In this document: in pieces, positions 53,319 to 64,000 of the stretch
Layout of the letters: each line of letters begins with the position of its first letter
Position numbering within the stretch: position 1 is the first letter of the stretch
Assembly (NCBI GenBank): GCA_023079485.1
Contig: CM041084.1
Coordinates: forward strand, 9,608,609-9,672,608
Length of the DNA stretch: 64,000 nucleotides
Origin: Archilochus colubris
Lineage: Eukaryota; Chordata; Aves; Apodiformes; Trochilidae
Direction of reading: 5' to 3'
Program-made: the position numbers and the translations under genes
The notes under the pieces: model-generated
What the model was told of the DNA's origin: nothing
Databases searched by the model: none
What the model saw: the letters and a program-made list of their open reading frames with translations, nothing else

Positions 53319-53420
53319 GTTTTTTTTCTGGTCTGGAGTTTTTTTTGTGTTGGTTTGTGTTTTGGGTTTTTGTTTGGTTGGTCCGTTTGTTTTGTGGTTT
53401 TGTTTTGCTTTATTTTGTTT
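53319..53420. repeat. T/G-rich low-complexity tract
   Basis: GTTTTTTTT, GTGTTGGTTTGTG, TTTGTTTGGTTGG and TTTGTTTTGTGG words. It is the same kind of sequence as the tracts at 10360 and 46535 but on the opposite strand. Confidence 0.85.
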
Positions 53421-56400
53421 CCTGGAAGAGAGGGATTTGCTATAACTGGAGGGGAGAAGAGCAGGGGAATTCATACATGAGTTACAGGCTCTGTATTTCT
53501 CACCTCAATAGAGAAGATAAAAAAGCTTTCTCATTTTGTCTGTCAGCCTGGCTGTATGTTATTTCCATACTAAGACCAGGTTTGGTAGAAAGGAACCACA
53601 AATATTGATAACAGAACATTTTGTGAACAGTAAAATCTTCCTCTATGTCCAAGTGGGGGGAAAAAAGCATCACCAAAAACCCACAGGCTAATGCTTAAGG
53701 AAAAAATGCCACCAAGTGCTCATTTTCTGAACAACTCCTTTCAGATGAATTAAAGTGAAATGTTCTTTCCAAATTCAATCCTCAGGAAAGAGATGCACCA
53801 AATCTTCTGGCTTACTGCTATTTATCCACTGGCAGTCATAATCAGCTGGCCAGATGATAGCCTGCAGTAGATACTGGCTAAATAGTGTGAATAAATTCCA
53901 AGTTAGTGAGGAAGTTCAAGGGCTTCAAAAATCACTAAAAGAAGCTCTTGCAATAAATGGCAGACATTACAGGAATTTTGATCCATCCCATGACTAAATA
54001 GTGCTATCTCTCTCACCATTTAACCAAGTTGTTTCAACGAGGGAAACAAGGAAAGAGTTATCTGCTTCAGGTCTTGCTGTGTCTTATTTTACAACTGTAT
54101 GCATTACTGTATGTGTGCTATGTTCTTTGTAATATTGAAGTTCCCTGCTTTTATTCTGCTAATACACATGGAAAATAGGGAAACAACAGACCAAAAGGTT
54201 GTAAAATAGTTTGGTTACAAATATTTAGGATACTAAATAAGACTTTTGTAGTATAACAAATATTTTAAATACTCTTTTTCTTTCTTTTTACCCTCAGTCA
54301 GACTCCTCTGATGGCAGTTTTGGAACAAACCAGAATGCACTCAGAGTCTGCCTACAAGTACTAAATTTCTGCAAGATTCAGCTATATTTCATAGCAAGTA
54401 AGGTATTAAAGCAACCATAGTGTTACATCTCTGAATCCCCAGCATTAAGAATGAAGTGACTGATGTAAATACACACTTGAAAGAAATTTTTTTAAAAGGG
54501 CAAAGGTCCAAAAGCTGCAATTCTAAGTTTAGTTAGGGTAAGTACCTTTCACCTTCCTTTTTATTCAGAAAAGCGCAAGAAAGTTGAAAAGATAAGATCT
54601 TGCTACAATTATTTAATGCACATTCGTAATTTATCCATATGTGAAATAAAAAATAAGGTACCAAAATGAAAATACCAATGAAGCATACAATTAAAATTCA
54701 TAAGAGTTATTTTCAGTTTCAAGTGTTATGGCCATATCAAATGCAGCTCCTGCAGTTACTTTCCTTCCTACTGTTTTCAAATAATTAAATTTACTATTTT
54801 TCTGTTTCCTGGAGTAGCAGAAATCCTGGTTTCCTGGTTTCATTTTTTTTTTTTTACCTAGTGAATCTTGGAAACATCTCCAGAATAATTTAAAATTCAT
54901 GTCTTATTGCTAAGCTTTAAGATAATTTTCCTTTTATTTTATTTTAAATTATAGGTACCACATCTGTGCTCCTCAGTGAATAGAAGTATACAGTATGCTC
55001 CTATATGTGCTTCATTTCCAGATTTTCTTCTCTTTATCCAACTCCCCCAGGCTTCAGAGTATCCATCGCCATGGCAACACTCGATAAGGTTGGTGGGTGG
55101 TGTTATCACAGCAGGCTTCCCTACAGAAGGTCTCAGCCATATGGATTATTTATGAACTTGCATGACAGCACCAGACCCACTGAAACACTTCTTGAGCAAG
55201 TTTTCTTGTCTCTGAAAGGCACTGATTCAAAGCAGGGCATCCTCACTGCACTCACTGCTCATGAGCAGAGGAAAAGTGCTATGCAGGTGGTCACTCACCC
55301 ATCCCCAAAGCTGCCCTGCCACTGCCTGTAAGTTTCTCTTACCCCTAATGACATGCACCATAAATCATAAATCTTATATATGCCAATGAATAAAATTGGA
55401 AACTTGTGACTGCTACACAAGAATAATAACACTTCAGTTATGCCATGAGTAAGTGGTTCATATAACTGATACTGCTGTTGGGACATGCTGTTTCAGATAT
55501 ACTAAGTTAGTGTCTAGGAAAAAGACAAAACAAAACCCCCAACAATTTGGCTGTGGCACTTTATTTTATTCTCTTGGGGTTTTTTCCTAAAACTTCAGTA
55601 TATTTTTTTAACTAAGGTTGTTGCATTTACATTGTATTCATGCAAATAGAACTTAATGATTTTTTAAAGTATCACTATAATAGTAGCTTGTTTCTTGAAA
55701 ATAATAGTTTGCTTTTGATAAACACCTTTTTTGAGCAAAAGATATAGAGTTGCAAGGGTCTGTCATATGCAACCACTTATCAAATAATTTTTTTAAATTT
55801 AGCAAGATCCATCCTCAAGCAAAACAGATTTTCTCTATGAAAGAAAAAAAAATGTTTTAGTCCTCAAATAGATATTTGTATGGGGGTTTTTTTTGACATA
55901 ACCAATTCCAAAATTTGGAGTGATCTAATCAGATATTTATATCTTGATCTTGATAGGCTCCCATTATGATCAATTAGAAGCTGGAAATGTTGAGGAACAA
56001 TTTATCAGATCTTGTACCAAAATCTCAAAGATTGTGTCAGCTCTACTCTACACATTATAAGCACCAGCAAGAATTCACAGGGCAGTTCAGTCAGCTCCCT
56101 GGAGCAGTTCATATGCTATAAGAAGGATTTCAGATCAGCCAGTGAAGGTGTAACCACCTTCATACCACTCTTCCTCTGTCCTCACATACCCTCCATTCAT
56201 AACCAAGGTAAAAGCCACCAGATTAGACAAGTTCTATTGATTACTATGCTGACACTGACCTAACGCTTTTTGAGAGAACTTTGTTTGTACAGTGATAATA
56301 ATCAAGTGTAAGAAGCCATAAGAAACAATGTCTGGTCTCAGGACACAGTGAAAAATTGCAAAAGAAAGAGGATTCAAAGAAGGAAGCCAAAATCACAGAA

Positions 56401-56426
56401 TGCAGGAACCAAATTTTAAATATTAC

Positions 56427-56589
56427 CTTAAAAGAAGCTTTGTCGTTTGTCTTCCGTGGATACAAATTTGGAGCTGCAGACTGAGAGAGAATACTGAGAT
56501 ATTTAATATATTGCTGAAGAGACTTGGCCAAGTTCACATCATTTTCCAGATCATAATTTCTTTCATTATCTCCATTCTGTCCCAAAGTC
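56427..56589 (-). CDS. PTPRN2: PTPRN2 internal exon, luminal pro-region
   Basis: Second PTPRN2 exon in the window, 163 nt, bounded by a TTGCTGTGCAG acceptor and a GTAATA donor on the minus strand. Its first base completes an Arg codon begun by the upstream exon, then 54 codons follow and it ends in phase 0. The peptide begins TLGQNGDNERNYDLEN and continues with the helix-like stretch NLAKSLQQYIKYLSILSQ. That stretch corresponds to the human segment with Ala-Leu-rich helices just after the RESP18 region. It is charged and Asn-rich and lacks cysteine. It is less conserved than the neighbouring exons, as expected for the granule-luminal pro-region. The assignment rests mainly on phase continuity, position and the helix. 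Confidence 0.88.
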
Positions 56590-58582
56590 CTGCACAGCAA
56601 AAGCAAGACAAAGAAAATTACTGGCCTGTACAATGTGTAAAGTGCCCAATGAAAAAGTCACTGTCTTATACTGCAGACCACTGAAGTTAGTTCTGTACAT
56701 AACAAAAAGTCATTCAAAATCTTAGCAACCATGAAAAAATAGAAAATCAAATGTTTTGGCAAAAGCAGCCAAAAAATATTGCACTATTAACAACTTATTG
56801 CATGAATCAAAGTTAATGATCCAACAGTAAATCAAATAAAATGGCCACATAAAGGCAAAGTCGTATTTGGAAGAAAAGAAAATATTTGTAAAAAGAAAAT
56901 ATGCATGATTAAATTGCACCCCAAAGAAAAATGAGAGGATTCTAGAATTTAAACAAGTTGCTGAATGATGATTAGATTCAATATCAATTTGGTACTTCAC
57001 CAATTTACAGAATAGAGTCAGATGCATAGAAATAAGTGAGAAAGTTAGCTCTGGCAAAAGGCTTAAAAAAGAAATAATGAAATGGAAAAATTATGTCTTC
57101 TGCTCTTCCCTTGTGCCTAGGATTCATAGAGTAGAGGTGATGTTTGGAAAAAAAACTACAAATGGGATTAAACAATAGGAATGTAAAGGTGTTCATATGG
57201 GATTCAGATTGCTTTATGCAGTGAATTGGAATTATAACCCACTCTCCTCATCTACCTCAACAACATGTCCATGATGACAATAATTTAAATGGCAACACCA
57301 GTAACTATTTCATTCTTTGCATAAAAAAAGGGTTCTCAGGCTGCTTACTTCCCTGAGTGACACTTTAATTTGATGGTTATCACATGTTTTCTGCCGCCAT
57401 TTTGTACACACATGTCCACATACTGCTTCAGGGAAGAACAATTCCATGTGGAAGAGTTTTTCCAAATGAGGGAGATGAGACAACATTTTCCTTGTAACAT
57501 CTTTGCATCAGTGTAAGAAAAATTTTACCCAAACAGTGCATCCAATGGTGCTTGTTTGGAGGCACAGATTGAGTGAGTACCATTATCTCATTTTCCAAAT
57601 CTTGGGGTTAACTACATTATTTCCTGCACAAAGTAACAGCCTTCCTTCCATGCTCACAGTTGTATCAAATGTGTGTCCTGACTAATTTAATGCCAATAAA
57701 TGTAATTAATAACCTAATTTACTGTGGTGGCATCGCAACCAATTGTGTTCACAGGGTTGCTCGCTTTGAAGTAGCAGAAAAATGTTCCATGAAATTTTAC
57801 TACAGAGAAGTTTTAGTAATGAAGCTTTACTGCACAGAGCACTTGAGGGACCTTGATAGAATTCACCCTAAGTCTTGCCTCCTTCTCCTGATCTTTGTAT
57901 TTTCCTCTTATTCCAGAGCTCTTAAATTCTGCCTTATAATGGAGGGTGGCTGTGCAGGTAACATTATCCACCTACTTGTCAACTTAAAGCCAGACTAAAA
58001 CTTTTCTGAAGTTTAGAAAGAGCTGGGCAGTATCCTTTCTGCTTCAGTAGAGATGAACTAATCCAAAGAGGTTCTCATCATAGGAGAGATCCCTCTTTCA
58101 AACACTCATCTTTCATTCATCAATTAATTCCAACTCCTATCTTCTCCTTTCTTCACTAACTTTGGAAAGAAAGGGGAAATAGAAATACAAGACCAAATTC
58201 TACTGCAAGGATTTCTACTGGAGCTAATGGGAACTGAATGCACAGATAAAAGACAGTATTTAGGTTAGCTTTTCAAGATATTATTTACAGTATATAATGA
58301 CTCACAGTGGTGGTAGAAGCAAAATCTGGGGTTTAAGATTTCTCATTTCTCTTACAGAAAGAGTAATGTGCTCAGATTGTGTTTAAATTCCACATTAGAT
58401 ATAATATTTCATAATATGGATTTTTAAACAATTACCACATTAAATTTCATTTGATGATTAAAAACAATAATGATTAAATCTGAAAGATTTTTTAAATGTA
58501 TATAGTTCACCAGAATATCACTGTTCACCTTGTTAACACAGATGGCAAACTGCATTAAACGAGGTATTGTTGAAATAGAATT

Positions 58583-58627
58583 AAAATATTTCTCAATTTG
58601 ACAAAAAATATTTCTCAAAATTGACAA
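58583..58627. repeat. Two-copy imperfect 22-bp tandem duplication
   Basis: AAAATATTTCTCAATTTGAC is repeated as AAAATATTTCTCAAAATTGA with a one-base length difference. Confidence 0.85.
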
Positions 58628-60190
58628 AGTGATATTGGAAAATGGATGAAAGAAATACATAAAGGTACCTGTTGAGTAGGAGAAATGACTCTCAGTTGAT
58701 TTGTTTTGTATGTGTGTACTTATTTGGAAATGTTTTCCTATTTAATTTGTTCTAGAAAAGGACTTTTCATATCATGAACTTCAGGGTATATAGAAAATAT
58801 TATTTATCCACATAAATAATTATTTATTTCTTACAAAAAAGCAGCACTTCAGAAGATTTTGTGTGGAAATATATCACTGCACCTCAGATATTACAATTGC
58901 TAGAATGTTCCCAGTTAATATATATCACATTTTTTAGAATAAAGTTTCTCCCTTTTAAATGCTGTGAGAATCTTATTACTGTGTTAATGATGGTATTGTA
59001 ATAGAAATAATGCTATACCCTTTTTCATACATTGAAGGTTGATGGGAAATGTTTGTGGTTTAGCCTAATTGCACCAATGAACACAACTGACATTTATTCC
59101 CTGTGTGCAGAATGGATTTTTTTCCTTTATCTTGGATCCTCTTTCAAGAGTGGTGTTTTTTTTGAAATTCAATAAGGGCCCAGGAAATCCCATATACACT
59201 CCAGTTAGCTACCAAAGAACAAACTTTCATCTTGAAACCAAGCTTCCATTTTCAGCATTTTTTTAGAGATGAAATCCATGTCTTCTGTTCCATCAGATTT
59301 CATATGCACTAATATAGCCTAAGTCAATTTACCTTTCAAGTGTCTGAGTCTATTTTCTTGCTCTCAGCAGCTCTGTGGGGATTAATGACTCATTAGCATG
59401 ACTTCATATTGCCTTATTATACACTCTACCCTTAATAAAAGGTCTTCCTGCCATAATGCTGTTTGATAATCAGATACCTACACTAAGTTCTTTTTTTAAT
59501 TGCTCAATATTATCCGATAAGATTTTAGCAAGTGCATTGAGCAGACTAAACATATAGCAAAGTTTATCACAATCTACAGGACGTCAGAGAAAAAGTCCTA
59601 CTGTTCTCTGACCTACAGAATATATTGCAAATGGACAACCAGAAAAATCAATTAATGCTTTAAACTGTTGGCACATAAGACAACGCTTTCAGAAGCACAG
59701 CTTGGTAACTTCAGAAAATCTATCCACAATAGGAACTGTTATAAGTGGAACACATTTGAAATTCCAATGATCTGAAAGTGTCAATATACAAAATGGGTTT
59801 ATTTTTTTTAAATGTGTATTTCTAGTTAAAAACACAAAACAGCTCAAACCTGATCACAACAGCAACTTCTAAAAGTGATCATCTCTTCTCAGTCTGAAAA
59901 AGAAACTATTTTCTGAATTTTCTTATATATGATATTTTTATATAACTTTGAATCTGGAACACTGCAGAATATAGTCTTAGTCTCATAGAAATATGGTTTA
60001 TTTTATCCTACTCTCTCAAATAAAATTTTTAGACAAATTCATTCTTAAAAACCAAAATTCCCCAGACGAAATTAATTTATTTCTGATACCATGTACAGAG
60101 AGTAACCCAGACAGTAATGGCATCTTGAATAGCTAAGCAGTGAAAATATTTATGGATTCAACCACATGTTTTTATCACCTTTATCATTCT

Positions 60191-60212
60191 CTATAGATCT
60201 ACAGATCTATAG
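60191..60212. repeat. Perfect 10-bp inverted repeat, 2-nt spacer
   Basis: CTATAGATCT, spacer AC, AGATCTATAG. Intronic, near-palindromic. Confidence 0.85.
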
Positions 60213-60940
60213 AAGTTTCTAGCTTACTGCACTCCTGAAATGCATGGTGCTGTGATGTTTTCATCATCATTGAAAAAGAATGCTTTCAAATCAGCAAATG
60301 CTTGAAACACAGGGTCAAATTCTATGAATTAAATTTAAAAAATGAGGTAAAAACAGCTGAATCCACTGGACAGTATGGATTACACAGCATTTTTCATTTC
60401 CATAAAAGCGCATTCTAGATAAGAAATGGCTTTGCAGTGTACTCAAACCACATGCTGCAGTATATGAAACTCTTAAGCCAAACATTCAATATCTTGTCTG
60501 TCAAGGCTAGAAGCTCAAGCTTTGATCCACTGAGAAGGAAGTTTTCTAACAGAAAACCCTTTCTTGCAATTTCACTGATTTTGAGATACTGTGTACGTCT
60601 GCCTTTTTAAGCTGGTCGTAAGTAGATTTGGCTGAACTGACACAAGACACTGCATCAACTGGATAGAAGACTTGATGTCTTTAATTCTGACACATAAATT
60701 AACAATAGAAGGTGTCATTTCTTAACTTTGTGATATCCTGAAAAACAGGGTTGAGGGTTTTTGTTTATTCTGTCTTCTGCTTTCCTACTGGTGTTTTCAG
60801 TGCCTTGGTATAATTAATTTCCCTTTATTATACAGTGAGTAGTTTTGGTGATGTTTATTCAGCATCAGTGTCAACCTATTTCTCATCATTTGCTAACCTT
60901 CCCAAAAACCTACAAGGCAAGACCACAATGGAAGACTTAC

Positions 60941-61058
60941 CTTCCTGTGTCAGATCCTTCAGATGCAAATATATCAGGGCGCCTGCTGTGGATTTTGTGA
61001 ATGCTTGAGAGTTCCTGACCAATAACATGCTGTGTATAATCATCTCTCCAGGTAAGAC
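60941..61058 (-). CDS. PTPRN2: PTPRN2 internal exon, RESP18-homology region (first exon seen in the window)
   Basis: Encodes part of the luminal N-terminal RESP18-like region of phogrin, a granule membrane protein of neuroendocrine cells. On the minus strand a pyrimidine-rich ...TTTACCAG acceptor precedes the exon and a strong GTAAGT donor follows it. The exon is 118 nt: two bases finishing a Gly codon, 38 codons, then two bases. The reading starts LTWRDDYTQHVIGQEL, which matches the W-x-D-D-Y-T-Q-x-V-x-x-Q-E-L stretch I recall from human PTPRN2; PTPRN shares a weaker version. The other open frame through this exon (starting VLPGEM) does not fit the family or the next exon's phase. The preceding exons (signal peptide, cysteines) were not found up to 64000. 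Alternative: the paralogue PTPRN, judged unlikely from later exons. Confidence 0.93.
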
Positions 61059-64000
61059 CTGGTAAATAAGGAAAACAAACAAACAATGAAATGAAGCAAA
61101 ATCAGTATTTGATAACTTGTGTTCCATATAAACAATATTTTTTAAAAAAAGAAAAAAGAATCTTTGTTCAATCGGAACACAAGAGTGAACTAAAGGACCC
61201 TTCTGAATTAAATTTTGTTAAACTTTCTTGCAAAGGAAATAAGACATTAGATAATGTGAGGGCATTTTGAAAGACATTACTCTAAGCTGAATTTTAGCTG
61301 GGTAAAAACAAGTTTAAATAGATTTGAAAAAAGTTAATTTGGACAGCTGTGGATATTATCTCACTAAATGGTATCTATTGACATGTTGGTTTTAGAACAA
61401 CGATGGATTTAGAACATTAAGAAGATAGCACTGCAATGGAAATATGTACTTTAAGTTCTGGTATAACATACATGGAGGTCAATTTATATTATCTTTATCC
61501 TTAAACATTGTGACAAAGAACTTTACACCAAGAAAGAAGTGCTACTATGAAGGCAAATTCCAGTGATTACTCATTAATTACATGCACTGCCAATCTCATG
61601 GTAATTATACTTGAAATAATGATATAAATCCAATCATAACAGTTATCCAATTTGTAGATTTTTAGATGTTACGGTAACACTTTAGTTCTTAGAACTTGCC
61701 CATGCAATCATATGTAATTATCTAATAACTAAATATCACATAATTGAGGGAAATTTCTGCTTTTACACCACGCACAATAAAATGCCACAAAACCCTCAGA
61801 TGAATATTGGTAGAAGTTCCAGTTATGGTTACCCTGCTAATATCTTCCTATACTAAACCACTGAAAGAAAATTCTTTCTAGCACCTGATGCAAGGTGACA
61901 GAGCTGGTTGCTGGAATCAGCCTTGGAATGGGGATTTCTGGTTCAGTCCCTATTTCATACACACATTATAAACTTCATCACCATTTGCAGTCAACATCAG
62001 ATTTGTTGGTAGAGGCAGTCTCTTAGGAGGCAACTAAAGCATCAGCCTCAGCAAAACCTGGCCACTTCACTCCTTGGATGAGTTTAGCTTTAGTGAAGTA
62101 CTAAAAGAACGTCTGAATTCCGCAGATTTTTCCACTGGATTGAGGTGGATCTCATTGTCTTTTTACTTAAGAACAGAATTCAAACAAAGTCTAAACAGAA
62201 GGTTTGTCCATTCTGCCAAAGCAGACAGCTCTGAGTGTGCAGAAGCAAAAATTAACATTTATCAAATTTTTAGCCTAAGAAGGACCTATTTAAAGAAGTC
62301 TGGTATGAGATTAAAGAGAGCTAGGAAGCATTTAAACTGCTGTTTCCTGGGATTCAGACAAGTTGTAGGAAATAAAGTCCCCATCTAGGCAAAATTTATG
62401 TGGACTGCATCCCAAAATTAATTTTTCTTTATTTATGAAAATAATTATGAAAAAATCTAGAACCAATGTAACCAATGTAAAACCAGATGTTTTACAAATA
62501 AAAAAGCTTTTTTATATGTTATGGTTCCACTCTATTTTTGCTTCTTCTTTCTCCTTTTCTTTGATAAAAATGTTTCTCAAATTTATTGAGGAAACACTTC
62601 ACCTGAAATCATGTTACATGTTAATGGCTGCAGTAAATTACTCCAGACCCTTGGGAGACGGAAGAATCTCCAAGATATTTTTAGATCTGATTCATCCTTT
62701 TCAAATGCAGATCTCACCTTTTCAAATGTGCCGTGGATTCAAACCATGCAAACAATTCCAAACCATTCCATAAATCTCAATATAAGGCTGCTCAGAACAC
62801 ATTCTTATGTGGATACACAAAAATGAGTCATCATGCACATATTATTTTGGTGTAGAGATATTACAATTTTTACTTGAAATTTTATATATATATATGTATA
62901 TATCTATACATATATAAATAAATGTATATGTTGAAGTATACTTCTCGGTTGCCTAGCACTACGCATTTCTATTTGTTTTACAAAAGCAGGAGAAAAAACT
63001 TTGATAACATTTAAGCTTAAAAGAACATGCAACAAAAAAATTCAGGCAAGATATCCATAGATTAACACCATTAGCCTAGTTGATAAATCAGTATATCAAT
63101 AGCTGTGTGTCCAAAGTTGCACTTTTGAACACCAGCACTATTAAAGGCTAAAAAGTGCACAATAAATTACATAATCTTTCAAGAAAAATAGACCAAATTA
63201 CTCTCAAGAGTTTTATTAAAATTAGAGCGTGAAGAGTTCATCTACTTTAGCTGAACACAGACAGGAAATTTATGTTCCTCAGTCTTGAAGATTACACGTG
63301 GCTGCAGACCAACGTGCTAACACGTGAGCTTTTATCCCTCCACAAAACTACGGTTTTGGTAAAAAAAGCATAAGAAACCATTGCAATCTCAGTTGCCACA
63401 GTTCCTAATAACAGTATAACTTTTTAAAGTAAAGTATTTCTCCTGCGGCATTATTTTAACATTTTCTCATGACATATTTCAAATCAGTACAAGCACACCA
63501 TCCCTAATACTGTAGAAGAAAACAACTGTGGCATTAAAGAGGAGTAAATAAGATGAATGAAAATCAGGATGTTTCTTAGAGCATAAGAAAGTAGAATTAA
63601 GGGAATATGGCATCTCAACTGCATCTCCTAGTATATGTCAACTCACATAAGGGTTAGAACAAGACATGGATGAAAAATGCAAATTTTAACTAATACAAAA
63701 ATACCCTCATCAATAAGTTAATATTGATTTTTCCTGCGCAGCTATCTCAGGAAATGCTACATGCCTAAAGCTAACAGTATGCCAGTCATTTTCCAGCATT
63801 GTTTTAGTTCAAAAAAATCTCTCCCACCCACTGAGCTGAATAAAACAGGACATTCAAGACCCATAATGCCACGCTGACAGCTGCAATCAAAATTAAGGTT
63901 GAGAAGGAGCATATGACGCCGTATGGTGATTTCCTGTTCCTTTGTCTCTGCCGTCACACCTAGTGCCAGCTCCTGCCTCACCACCCAATTATTACAATTT
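61059..64000 (-). other. PTPRN2: PTPRN2 intron, 5' side, partial
   Basis: Intronic sequence upstream of the first visible exon. I searched both strands for an exon that could end in phase 1 and encode the conserved region before the W-x-D-D-Y motif and found none. It holds a TA-rich simple repeat at 62881-62930 and a small 9-bp tandem duplication near 62461. No transposon was recognised. The 104-codon plus-strand open frame at 62074-62388 has no recognisable features. Confidence 0.8.
62881..62930. repeat. TA-rich imperfect microsatellite
   Basis: About 50 bp of TATATA with ATGTATATATC and TACATATATAAATA interruptions. Confidence 0.85.

Larger units (their letters stand above)
42984..56426 (-). 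other. PTPRN2: PTPRN2 intron (13443 bp)
   Basis: Phase-0 intron. It contains two plus-strand CR1 3' ends (43594-43733, 49370-49545), a 15-bp perfect hairpin (43448-43482), a three-copy 21-bp tandem repeat (44887-44944), two low-complexity A/C or T/G tracts (46535-46646, 53319-53420), and an unexplained minus-strand open frame at 48962-49219. The rest is unremarkable AT-rich sequence. Confidence 0.8.
56590..60940 (-). other. PTPRN2: PTPRN2 intron (4351 bp)
   Basis: Phase-2 intron between the RESP18-region exon and the next exon. It contains a 22-bp imperfect tandem duplication at 58583-58627, a perfect 10-bp inverted repeat at 60191-60212 and an AT-rich, repeat-free stretch around 59030-59560. 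No transposon or coding exon was recognised. Confidence 0.8.

Noticed and set aside
1480..61058. Paralogue PTPRN (IA-2) instead of PTPRN2
   Set aside because: The GVENVKS island, the DNGV exon and the ALIKDVLKDL helix fit PTPRN2 as I recall it; PTPRN lacks them. Only the EYGYIVT and WxDD motifs are shared by both.
62074..62388. 104-codon plus-strand open frame
   Set aside because: Peptide composition looks random; no motif or splice context.
1..64000. miR-153-2, known from a PTPRN2 intron in mammals
   Set aside because: That microRNA lies in a far 3' intron of the gene, and I found no matching mature sequence in this window.
1..64000. CRISPR array, prokaryotic operon, integrated virus, tRNA or rRNA genes
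   Set aside because: No regularly spaced repeats, no LTR pair, no retroviral motifs, no cloverleaf sequence; the window is ordinary avian intronic DNA.
61059..64000. Upstream PTPRN2 exons in the last 3 kb
   Set aside because: No minus-strand segment with acceptor, phase-1 donor and cysteine-rich or signal-peptide coding was found.

Overview
The window is vertebrate nuclear DNA, almost certainly from a bird. It is AT-rich, has long introns with GT-AG splice sites, and carries several CR1 LINE fragments of avian type. These end in the 3' terminal motif that reads as tandem ATTCTATG-like octamers (seen at about 5194, 22956 and 43733). No prokaryotic gene, operon or phage signature is present.

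The only gene I can support is PTPRN2 (phogrin, IA-2beta, a receptor-type protein tyrosine phosphatase-like protein of dense-core secretory granules). It lies on the minus strand and runs from right to left. Eight internal coding exons are present: 60941-61058, 56427-56589, 42509-42983, 36369-36623, 35030-35070, 32893-33263, 14664-14750 and 1480-1559. Every junction is GT-AG and every phase joins its neighbour, so the exons give one uninterrupted reading frame of 529 whole codons (1590 nt) with a split codon at each outer end. They encode only luminal parts: the end of the RESP18-like region, the long fast-evolving pro-region with a likely dibasic processing site, and most of the membrane-proximal mature ectodomain. 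The signal peptide and cysteine-containing start lie beyond position 64000. The transmembrane segment and phosphatase-like domain lie before position 1.

Everything else is intron. It holds an old antisense CR1-type LINE fragment at about 178-640, five or six further CR1 pieces, simple repeats, short tandem duplications and a few perfect inverted repeats. Two intronic or flanking stretches look coding-like without a clear explanation: 640-1110 on the plus strand, split across frames, and 48962-49219 on the minus strand. I saw no convincing tRNA, rRNA, microRNA, CRISPR array, promoter or CpG island, and no evidence of an undescribed multi-gene system. Family comparisons rest on recall of the human PTPRN2 and PTPRN proteins, not on a database search.
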